NCBI GenBank assembly: GCA_964568355.1
Contig: CAZMRK010000637.1
Location: forward strand, 1-12,154
Direction of reading: 5' to 3'
Source of the DNA: JAJPJX01 sp964568355
GTDB lineage: Bacteria; Acidobacteriota; Terriglobia; Bryobacterales; Bryobacteraceae
DNA: 12,154 nt
Part shown: one piece after another, positions 1 to 6,204 of the stretch
Position numbering within the stretch: position 1 is the stretch's first letter
Layout: every line of letters starts with the position of its first letter
Translations under genes and position numbers: made by a program
Notes under the pieces: model-generated
Told to the model about the DNA's origin: nothing
What the model saw: only the letters and a program-made list of their open reading frames with translations
The model's database searches: none

Positions 1-39
1 AAGCATAGGGTAACTTGTGGCCCCACTGTCATCTGTCCA

Positions 40-74
40 TATTTCCGCGACCTCAGTGTCGCGGCCTCATTGAA
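40..74 (+). repeat. CRISPR-like repeat copy 1
   Basis: This is the best-preserved copy of the 35-base unit. It carries a perfect 6-bp dyad, CCGCGA (45-50) with TCGCGG (59-64), around an 8-base loop. A second overlapping hairpin pairs GCGGCCT (61-67) with AGGCCGC (74-80) and runs into the following spacer. Confidence 0.6.
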
Positions 75-111
75 GGCCGCGGACGTCCAACGTTGGACAT
101 TCGGGCATTTG

Positions 112-146
112 TATTTCCGCGATCTCAGTGTCACGGCCTCATTGAA
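112..146 (+). repeat. CRISPR-like repeat copy 2
   Basis: The second copy starts 72 bases after the first. It differs at two positions. One of them, G to A at 133, breaks a base pair of the internal dyad, consistent with a decaying array. Confidence 0.6.
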
Positions 147-245
147 ACAGTCGCGGCCGCGCTGAGCACTGGAGCTGCTGCGCCTATTTCCGCGACCTCT
201 TCGCCAACGGGAACACCAGCGGCATTTCCGCGGCCTCGTGGAAGC

Positions 246-447
246 TATCTAGGGCTGCCTGGGAGCTATGGCTGGAGCCGCCTTCCCCCGTCAGCCCGCT
301 GGACAGCGAAAATTCATCGAATTGCCACCAAATTTCGATGGGGATCACTCGAATTTGGCAGAAATTTTCGGCCGGGCGGATCGCTCGTGCCAGTGTCGCC
401 AGTAGGAAAAGCCGGGAAATAGATAACGAAATAGTCCCTAAAAACGG
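246..447. other. Intergenic stretch without recognisable gene
   Basis: No ribosome-binding site followed by a plausible reading frame is visible. The open frame that crosses 15-422 translates the CRISPR-like repeats and does not resemble a protein. The only structure seen is an imperfect inverted repeat: TGCCACCAAATTTCGA at 323-338 faces TCGAATTTGGCA at 349-360, with a three-base insertion and an extra T in the left arm. It has no T-run, so it is not an obvious terminator. Confidence 0.5.
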
Positions 448-453
448 TATACT
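448..453 (+). promoter_or_regulatory. Candidate -10 box upstream of the PilZ gene
   Basis: TATACT matches five of six positions of the sigma-70 -10 consensus. No good -35 hexamer lies 16-18 bases upstream (around 425-430 the sequence is AACGAA), and there is no TGn extension. If real, transcription would begin near 460, exactly where the strong hairpin at 462-498 starts. That positional agreement is the main support. Confidence 0.35.
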
Positions 454-461
454 CTACTATG

Positions 462-634
462 ATCTGGTACTCGGTGGAGCAAATGGGGAGTACCGGATGG
501 CGGGGTGAAACGGTTCGGCGTGTCCCGTCACATATAGAGAGTGCCATCCCGGTGGATGGTGATCACAATGCGGCACCTTGTTGCATGACCGCGAAGTCCG
601 CTGTGGCTGCGGTTCGGGTGGTGGAACGGAACCG
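462..634 (+). other. Structured leader region (series of stem-loops)
   Basis: Several stem-loops lie between the candidate promoter and the PilZ start codon. The first pairs 462-472 with 488-498: eleven pairs including one G-T, around a 15-base loop. A weaker one brings GTGA and CGG near 506 together with CCG and TCAC near 531. The third pairs CCATCC (544-549) with GGATGG (554-559) around a 4-base loop. The fourth pairs CGGTTC (610-615) with GAACCG (629-634). No T-run follows any of them, so they are not intrinsic terminators. The region could be a structured 5' untranslated leader or a small RNA. It does not show the conserved core of a GEMM c-di-GMP riboswitch. The pairing is read directly from the sequence, but its function is inference. 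Confidence 0.3.
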
Positions 635-671
635 CGCGCGGCAGCAGACGGACAAAAGAAGCTCCCACAAC

Positions 672-679
672 GGAGGAAG
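672..679 (+). promoter_or_regulatory. Ribosome-binding site fixing the PilZ start
   Basis: GGAGGAAG lies 10 bases before the ATG at 690. It decides the start codon over the in-frame ATG at 459, which has no comparable site and would add 77 residues unlike any known domain. Confidence 0.75.
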
Positions 680-689
680 AGCAAAAATC

Positions 690-1139
690 ATGTCTGGGCC
701 AAATCAATCGGAGAGAAGAACGAAGCGACGGTTTTTTATCGAAAGAGAAGTTCGCTACCGCGTTCTTGATGACGACCAAATCGTCGATTCGGGGGTCGGC
801 AGGACGGTGAACATCAGCAGTGGAGGCGTCGCCTTCGTGTGCGACCACGAACTGCAGTCCGGTTCCTTTCTGGAGGTGTCGATCAGTTGGCCTGCTCTGC
901 TGGATAACTCCTGCCGAATGAAGCTGGTCGCTTTTGGCAGGGTGCTGCGGAGCGACGATTGTCATGTCGTAACGACAATCGAAAAGTATGAGTTTCGCAC
1001 GCAGGCGCGTGCTTCCGGCGAGGCGGTGATGAGTACGCGTGCCAACGCCATTTTGCGGCGATGGGTGGAGGGAACCAGAAAGGATGACCTCAAGCTGGGG
1101 CAGTTTGCCAAAGGGGAACACATCCTCAGTCACGCCTGA
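690..1139 (+). CDS. PilZ-domain protein, probable c-di-GMP effector
   Basis: This is a 149-residue cytoplasmic protein with one PilZ domain, a family that binds cyclic di-GMP and relays it to motility, adhesion or secretion systems. Both signature motifs are visible: the arginine-rich RxxxR motif at about residues 9-14 (RRTKRR) and NxSxxG at residues 41-46 (NISSGG). Beta strands follow to about residue 105. The roughly 40-residue tail is charged and has no recognised domain. There is no signal peptide or membrane segment. The start is set by a strong ribosome-binding site. The gene stands alone between a structured leader and a strong terminator, so it is probably monocistronic. The N-terminal motif has extra basic residues, but the key arginines are present, so ligand binding is likely though not shown. 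No neighbouring gene names its target. Confidence 0.8.
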   Translation: MSGPNQSERRTKRRFFIEREVRYRVLDDDQIVDSGVGRTVNISSGGVAFVCDHELQSGSFLEVSISWPALLDNSCRMKLVAFGRVLRSDDCHVVTTIEKYEFRTQARASGEAVMSTRANAILRRWVEGTRKDDLKLGQFAKGEHILSHA

Positions 1140-1183
1140 CCTTTGCCTCGGATTCACCCAAATTCAACCTGATCTGCCACTCG

Positions 1184-1216
1184 CGACCGGAGCCCGTCTC
1201 CGGTCGTTTTCTTTTT
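1184..1216 (+). terminator. Rho-independent terminator after the PilZ gene
   Basis: CGACCGGAG (1184-1192) pairs perfectly with CTCCGGTCG (1198-1206) around a 5-base loop. TTTTCTTTTT (1207-1216) follows directly. The nine-pair GC-rich stem and T-run make this a textbook intrinsic terminator. Confidence 0.92.
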
Positions 1217-1270
1217 CACACATTTATCGCGTCCCTATCCATCGGTGCCGCTAGTAAAGCAATGTGGCAG

Positions 1271-1300
1271 TTGACACCAATCCGCGAAAAAACATAAACT
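1271..1300 (+). promoter_or_regulatory. Sigma-70 promoter for the TonB receptor gene
   Basis: A perfect TTGACA -35 box lies at 1271-1276. Two overlapping -10 choices follow: CATAAA (1293-1298, spacing 16) and TAAACT (1295-1300, spacing 18). Each matches four of six consensus positions. Transcription would start near 1305, giving a leader of about 40 bases before the ATG at 1348. It lies just after the upstream terminator, as expected for an independent unit. Confidence 0.6.
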
Positions 1301-1347
1301 GCCCCTAGTGCATTGGCTGGCGGCGCTGCCTGCCAGAACGAGGGGAC

Positions 1348-4300
1348 ATGAAAAAATATCTATCGATTCTGTTATTGTTTGTGTGTGCCGTTGCGTTGTT
1401 CGCGCAGGCCGACCGTGGATCCATCGTCGGCACAATCACGGACCCGACTGGCGCCGTGGTGCCTAATGTCGCAGTATCAATCGTCAACGTTAACACAAAT
1501 GTTACGTTTAATAGCACTACAAGAGAGAATGGCACCTACGCATTCCTGAACCTCCCGGTCGGCACTTATACCCTGCGTGTCAAAGCGCAGGGGTTTCGCT
1601 CCCAAGACTTGACTGGAATTGTGGTGCAAGTGAACCAGCAGGCCAAGGTCGATGTGGCCCTCCAAATCGGCGATGTCGGCCAGACGGTGGAAGTCGCGGC
1701 CTCGGCGGCGATGATTCAAACCGAATCGACCGACGTCGGTACGGTCCTCGATGAAAAGCGTTTCCTTGACCTGCCGCTAACCCTCGGCGGCGGTATCCGT
1801 AACCCATCTTCCTTTATCTTTCTTTCTCCGGGAGTCTCAGGTAATACCTGGGAAAAGCACGTGGGAGGCGGTGGATCGTTCAACGACCAGGTATACTTTG
1901 ACGGAATCGCCCTCTCGCGCGGCGACCTTGCCAACGATGCTGAGGTGAATCCCTCGGTCGACGCCATCGCCGAATTCAAACTGATTCTGAATAACTACTC
2001 CGCGGAATACTCCCACGCGCTTGCCGGTGTTACCAGTTACACCATGAAGAGTGGAACCAACCAGTTCCACGGAAACATGTTCGAGTTCAACGATAACAAC
2101 CACTTCGATGCGCGCGGATTCTTCAGCCCGACCAAGGCCTTCCGTAACCAGAACGAATGGGGTTTCACGGCCGGAGCTCCGGTGATCTTTCCCAAGATCT
2201 ACAACGGTGCGAACAAGACCTTCTGGTTCTTCTCGTTCGACCAGTTCTATATTCGCGGCGGCCAGTTGACCGGATTGAACACGCTTCCGACCGCGCGTAT
2301 GCTGCAGGGTGATTTTGGCGAGTGGGGCGGCCCCCTCTATGATCCGAGTACCACTGCCACCGATGCCTCCGGCAAGGTGACGCGCATGCCTTTCCCCAAC
2401 AATGTCATTCCTAAATCGCAGTTCAGCCAGATCAGTTCCAAGATGATCGCGTATCAGCCGCTCCCGACGCTGCCGGGCATTGTGAATAATAGCCCCGCGC
2501 CGCTGGGCAGCCCATGGTCCGATCAGCGCAGCCTTGGCTTCAAAATCGACCAGGTGATTCACACCAATCACCACCTGAGCGGTATGTTCAACATGACTGA
2601 TCGTCCGGCGGAGAAGAGCCCCGCGCCTTCACGGCTGATTCCAGTGGGCAGCACAACGGCACTCGCCAACTACAACATTCAGCGGGTGACCACGCGCCTG
2701 ATCCGTCTCAATTACGACTGGAACATTAGCTCGACGTTGTTGAACCACATCGGAGCGGGTTTGTCGCGGTTCCGCAATCCCAACTTTTCGGTTGGTTATA
2801 ACCAGGGTTGGACGCAACCGGATGGCGGCAAGCTGGGTCTGACCGGTGTGCAATTCGATCTGTTCCCGACCGTGCAGTTCCAGCAGGGCTACACGCGCTA
2901 TGGGGACGACATTGCCTCGGATAACTATTTCACCACGCTTTCGATTTTGGATAACCTGACGTGGATCAAGGGGCGTCACACGGTGAAGATGGGCGTCGAG
3001 GTCCAGGCGCATCGTGACAATTACCGGAACTTCGGCAACGGTGGCGGCACGTTCAACTTCAGCCAGTTGGAAACCGGACTGCCGGGAGTGGCCAATAGCG
3101 GCAATGCGTTTGCCAGCTTCCTACTCGGCGCGGTGGATAGTGGCAACTCCTATTTCCGCTCTTCGCTGCCCGGCGGCCGATATAAGTATTACGGCGTATA
3201 TGTCGACGACAGCTTTAAAATCACGCCGACGTTCATGTTGAATATGGGGTTGCGCTGGGAAGTGCAGGTGCCCACCTCTGATCCGCTGGGACGAGTCTCC
3301 TACATGGACCCGTCGGCTTCGAACCCGGGCGCCGGCAATCTTCCCGGCGCATATGTGTTCGGCGGAAGCGGCGATGGCCGGAGCGGCTTCAATCGCTTCT
3401 TCGATATCCACTACAAGAACTTCGCTCCGCGAATCGGCTTCGCCTGGACCTTTGCGAAGAACACCGTGCTGCGCGGCGGTTACGGCATCTTCTATAAGGA
3501 GTACATCAACGAAGGTGTGGGCATTCCGCAAACCGGCTTTTCGATCACGCCGACTTTCGCCAGCGCCGATAGCGGCGTGACGCCGGCCTTCTATTGGGAC
3601 AACGGATTCCCGCAGAACTTCAACCGGCCGCCGCTCATCTCGCCGACCGTGGCCAATGGGCAGAACGCACAGGTAGTAGACCGCGCTACGGGAGGCACCA
3701 TTCCGTATGCCCAGCAGTACAACCTCACTCTGGAGCACCAGTTCACGCAAAACCTGATGGTGAGTGCGGCCTATGTGGGTAACACCACGCGGCACATGTA
3801 TGACGCGCTGCAACTCAACCAGGTGAACCCCACCTACTATGGCCTGGGCGATGCGCTGCTGCGCTCGAACATCAATTCACCGGCAGCACAGGCGGCCGGG
3901 TTCAGGGAGCCCTTCGCCGGCTTCGCCCAACTCTACGGGGCTCGTGCAACCGTAGCGCAGGCCCTGCGTGCCTATCCGCAGTACCAGGGCGTCAGCACCG
4001 TGGCGGCTCCGTATGCCAACTCCAGCTACAATTCCTTCCAGCTCAAAGTGGACAAGCGTTTTTCCAAGGGGCTGACCGGCACGTTCGCTTACACCTTCTC
4101 CAAATACCTGTCGAACGGAATCGGCTTTACGAGTGGGAACAGCGCCGTGGTCCAGCAGAACTATTTCCAGCGGGAGAAGTTCCTCTATACAACCGACCAG
4201 CCGCACATCGTGGTGTTCAGCTTCAACTACGAACTGCCCATCGGGCGCGGCAGGCCGGTGGCCCTGCGCGGATTCCTGGATAAGGCTTTGGGTGGATGGT

Positions 4301-4746
4301 CGGTGGGAAGCGTGGCCTCCTATTCGAGCGGCTATCCGATTCCGATCTATACCACCAATACCCTGCCGATCTTCAACGGCGGCCTCCGGCCGAACCTGAC
4401 CGGGCAGCCGATTCGCGCGACCTACAGCGGCGATTTTGATCCCAACGCCGATGCCTATCTCAACAAGGCGGCATTCTCGCTGCCTGGACCGCTGCAGTTC
4501 GGCAACGCGCCGGTATACCTCTCGACGCGGCAGCCCGGATTCATTTCCGAGTCGTTCGCGGCCATCAAGGATACTCAGATTTTCGAGCGGTTTAACCTGC
4601 AATTCCGTCTGGAAATGTCGAATCCATTCAACCGGGTGGTGTTCGGCGCTCCGACGGCAGACTTTTCTTCGCCGAGTTTCGGGTTGGTCAGCTCCACGTC
4701 CAACTCGCCGCGGCAGATCCAGTTCGGCCTGAAGCTGATGTGGTAG
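1348..4746 (+). CDS. TonB-dependent receptor, Oar-like, with carboxypeptidase-regulatory-like domain
   Basis: This is a 1132-residue outer-membrane receptor, the length usual for the Oar-like TonB receptors that are expanded in Acidobacteriota. Residues 1-21 form a signal peptide (basic MKKY, a hydrophobic core, then AQA). Residues about 25-107 form a carboxypeptidase-regulatory-like beta-sandwich, with GTITDPTGAVVPNV and then GTYAFLNLPVGTYTL. Residues about 120-240 form the plug, including VYFDGIAL and the TMKSGTNQFHG motif. The rest is the beta-barrel, rich in aromatic and alternating residues, and it closes with a strand ending in Trp, in line with the C-terminal aromatic rule for outer-membrane barrels. 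Such receptors import large substrates using TonB energy. The substrate cannot be read here. The ATG follows GAGGGG, though with tight spacing. A dedicated promoter and terminator flank the gene. No SusD-like partner is present; the neighbouring beta-helix protein hints at a glycan substrate, which is inference. Confidence 0.92.
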   Translation: MKKYLSILLLFVCAVALFAQADRGSIVGTITDPTGAVVPNVAVSIVNVNTNVTFNSTTRENGTYAFLNLPVGTYTLRVKAQGFRSQDLTGIVVQVNQQAKVDVALQIGDVGQTVEVAASAAMIQTESTDVGTVLDEKRFLDLPLTLGGGIRNPSSFIFLSPGVSGNTWEKHVGGGGSFNDQVYFDGIALSRGDLANDAEVNPSVDAIAEFKLILNNYSAEYSHALAGVTSYTMKSGTNQFHGNMFEFNDNNHFDARGFFSPTKAFRNQNEWGFTAGAPVIFPKIYNGANKTFWFFSFDQFYIRGGQLTGLNTLPTARMLQGDFGEWGGPLYDPSTTATDASGKVTRMPFPNNVIPKSQFSQISSKMIAYQPLPTLPGIVNNSPAPLGSPWSDQRSLGFKIDQVIHTNHHLSGMFNMTDRPAEKSPAPSRLIPVGSTTALANYNIQRVTTRLIRLNYDWNISSTLLNHIGAGLSRFRNPNFSVGYNQGWTQPDGGKLGLTGVQFDLFPTVQFQQGYTRYGDDIASDNYFTTLSILDNLTWIKGRHTVKMGVEVQAHRDNYRNFGNGGGTFNFSQLETGLPGVANSGNAFASFLLGAVDSGNSYFRSSLPGGRYKYYGVYVDDSFKITPTFMLNMGLRWEVQVPTSDPLGRVSYMDPSASNPGAGNLPGAYVFGGSGDGRSGFNRFFDIHYKNFAPRIGFAWTFAKNTVLRGGYGIFYKEYINEGVGIPQTGFSITPTFASADSGVTPAFYWDNGFPQNFNRPPLISPTVANGQNAQVVDRATGGTIPYAQQYNLTLEHQFTQNLMVSAAYVGNTTRHMYDALQLNQVNPTYYGLGDALLRSNINSPAAQAAGFREPFAGFAQLYGARATVAQALRAYPQYQGVSTVAAPYANSSYNSFQLKVDKRFSKGLTGTFAYTFSKYLSNGIGFTSGNSAVVQQNYFQREKFLYTTDQPHIVVFSFNYELPIGRGRPVALRGFLDKALGGWSVGSVASYSSGYPIPIYTTNTLPIFNGGLRPNLTGQPIRATYSGDFDPNADAYLNKAAFSLPGPLQFGNAPVYLSTRQPGFISESFAAIKDTQIFERFNLQFRLEMSNPFNRVVFGAPTADFSSPSFGLVSSTSNSPRQIQFGLKLMW

Positions 4747-4768
4747 TCCAGGCCGGCATCGTTTGACG

Positions 4769-4813
4769 AAAGGGCGGCTTGTCCTGCTTCAGGACGACCG
4801 CCCTTTTCTTTTT
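4769..4813 (+). terminator. Rho-independent terminator after the TonB receptor gene
   Basis: AAAGGGCGG (4769-4777) pairs with CCGCCCTTT (4798-4806). Nested inside, GTCCTG (4781-4786) pairs with CAGGAC (4790-4795). The T-rich tract TTTTCTTTTT overlaps and follows the stem through 4813. Its strength suggests little read-through into the next gene. Because the outer stem starts with an A-run, it could also act on the opposite strand. Confidence 0.9.
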
Positions 4814-4829
4814 ATGCCGTGATGTGAGA

Positions 4830-4835
4830 TATAGA
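4830..4835 (+). promoter_or_regulatory. Possible -10 box of the beta-helix gene
   Basis: TATAGA lies between the terminator T-run and the GTG start at 4840. A -35 element would have to fall inside the terminator's T-run, where no TTGACA-like hexamer is clear. If used, transcription would start at about 4842, near or inside the start codon, implying a leaderless or nearly leaderless message. Confidence 0.2.
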
Positions 4836-4839
4836 ACAG

Positions 4840-6198
4840 GTGTATTTTCGAATCGCGTTATTGGGAATTCTGACAGCGACGCTCTGGGCTGGAGTCCACG
4901 GGCGGGACGAGCAGGCGATCGCCGACGTGCTTTCTGGAAAACGGACGACGGCGAACGCCGCATGGTGGGGATTCGATCCGGAAGACTCCACGGCCGCGCT
5001 CCAGGCGGCCATCGATTCTAAAGCAAAAACGGTAGTGGTTCCGTTTCTCGGCAGTCCGTGGATCATTCGTCCGGTGAGGCTGCGCGGACAACAGGAGATC
5101 CTGTTCGAGCCTGGCGTCCTCGTCTTGGCGAAGAAGGGCGAGTTTCGCGGCAAGGGCGACAGCCTGTTCACCGCCACGGATGTTTCCGATTTGACCATGC
5201 GCGGATACGGCGCCACTCTGCGCATGCGCAAGAAAGATTACCAGAGCAGTTCCTATGAGAAGGCGGAGTGGCGCATGGGGATCGCGCTGCATGGCTGCCG
5301 GCGCGTGCTGATCGAAGGGCTGCGTGTGGAAAGCACGGGCGGGGACGGACTTTATGTCGACGGAGGCTCGCAGTTGGATTGGAGCGAGGACGTCACTATC
5401 CGTAACTGCGTCGCGCATGACAATCACCGCCAGGGGATCAGCGTGATCAGCGCGGTCAACCTGCTGGTGGAGAACTGCACCTTCTCCGACACACGCGGAA
5501 CCGCGCCGGAAGCGGGCATCGACCTGGAGCCGGATGCTCCCAAGCAGCGCCTGGTGAACTGCGTGATTCGCAACTGCATTTTCGAAAACAATCACGGCCA
5601 TGGAATTCTGGTGCACCTGCACCCCTTGAATGCGACCAGCGCGCCGGTCTCGATTCGCTTCGAGAATTGCATTTCGCGCATGGGGCACACTGCCGGCGAG
5701 TCGCCGGAAGAGGTGGCACGGATGGACGCGGGCGGTTTCGCCGGCATGGCCGTGGGCGCGGCGGTGGACGGCGGCGCAAAGGGGCTCGTGGAATTTGTCA
5801 ACTGTCACAGCGAGAATACCGGGAGAGAAGGCGCCAAGGTCTACGATAAGTCCGCCGACAGCGTGCTGGTGCGGTTTCGGAATTGCAGTTGGCGGAATGC
5901 CTGGGTATCACCCGTAATCGACTATGGCGGACCGCGCGTGCCCGTCTACCTGGTAACGCGGCGTCCGGAGATCACCAGGCGGCTGGGCGGAGTCGAGTTC
6001 CTCAACTGCCGGGTTTACGACCATGTGGCGCGCCCGGCGCTTCAGGCATATGACGAGACCGGCCAGTTTGGCGTACGCGACGTGCACGGCCGCATCCTTG
6101 TCGAGAACCAGGCTGGCGTGCGCACCTGGCTAGGCCCCGATCCGCGGAATGTCGATGTGAAAGTCGAATCCGCGGAGAAGTCGGCGGTTGTCCGCTGA
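4840..6198 (+). CDS. Secreted right-handed parallel beta-helix protein (pectate-lyase/GH28-like fold)
   Basis: This is a 452-residue exported protein. Residues 1 to about 21 are a signal peptide (MYFRIALLGI and onward, ending near VHG). Residues about 43-100 resemble the opening of pectate-lyase-3/GH28-type beta-helix proteins: GFDPEDSTAALQAAIDS, a strand VVVP, then coil turns around ILFEPGVLVL. From about residue 110 to 425 there are successive beta-helix coils, including GGDGLYVDGG (167-176), RQGISVI (198-204) and AGIDLEPD (225-232). The dipeptide Asn-Cys recurs eight times at coil turns, which suggests an internal Asn/Cys ladder. The fold points to binding or cleaving a polysaccharide, but no family-specific catalytic set can be assigned, so the reaction is unknown. 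The GTG start lacks a clear ribosome-binding site but is the only start giving a complete signal peptide, since an in-frame TGA lies at 4825. It follows the TonB receptor gene on the same strand. Confidence 0.82.
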   Translation: MYFRIALLGILTATLWAGVHGRDEQAIADVLSGKRTTANAAWWGFDPEDSTAALQAAIDSKAKTVVVPFLGSPWIIRPVRLRGQQEILFEPGVLVLAKKGEFRGKGDSLFTATDVSDLTMRGYGATLRMRKKDYQSSSYEKAEWRMGIALHGCRRVLIEGLRVESTGGDGLYVDGGSQLDWSEDVTIRNCVAHDNHRQGISVISAVNLLVENCTFSDTRGTAPEAGIDLEPDAPKQRLVNCVIRNCIFENNHGHGILVHLHPLNATSAPVSIRFENCISRMGHTAGESPEEVARMDAGGFAGMAVGAAVDGGAKGLVEFVNCHSENTGREGAKVYDKSADSVLVRFRNCSWRNAWVSPVIDYGGPRVPVYLVTRRPEITRRLGGVEFLNCRVYDHVARPALQAYDETGQFGVRDVHGRILVENQAGVRTWLGPDPRNVDVKVESAEKSAVVR

Positions 6199-6204
6199 CG
6201 CGTC

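Larger units (their letters stand above)
40..245 (+). CRISPR. Degenerate CRISPR array remnant (trailer end)
   Basis: Two 35-base copies, at 40-74 and 112-146, match at 33 of 35 positions with a period of exactly 72. Each begins TATTTCCGCGA and ends GCCTCATTGAA, followed by G or A. This gives repeats of about 35-36 bases and spacers of about 37, typical CRISPR dimensions. The ATTGAA(G/A) end resembles the 3' end of many CRISPR repeats. The first copy contains a 6-bp internal stem (CCGCGA 45-50 with TCGCGG 59-64). A third copy keeps only its first 15 bases (185-199). A fourth (224-245) looks like a repeat that lost its middle between the two CGCG motifs. Degeneration toward the right and the repeat orientation both suggest transcription on the + strand with the leader left of the window. 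Bases 1-3 (AAG) fall where the end of a preceding repeat would lie. No cas gene is in view. With only two good copies, an unrelated tandem repeat remains possible. Confidence 0.55.

Noticed and set aside
15..422. Open frame of 135 codons over the repeat region
   Set aside because: The 72-base period is a multiple of three, so the frame simply translates the repeats into recurring FPRxQCxGLIE peptides. There is no ribosome-binding site and no protein-like remainder.
459..689. N-terminal extension of the PilZ protein to the ATG at 459
   Set aside because: The added 77 residues have no domain character, the region folds into stem-loops, the ATG has no ribosome-binding site, and the ATG at 690 has a strong one at good spacing.
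462..689. GEMM-type c-di-GMP riboswitch before the PilZ gene
   Set aside because: The conserved core of that riboswitch family could not be found among the hairpins; only generic stems are present.
4858..5808. Minus-strand open frame (316 codons) opposite the beta-helix gene
   Set aside because: Its sequence is rich in His, Arg and Ala as typical of antisense shadows, and the plus strand has a signal peptide and regular beta-helix coils.
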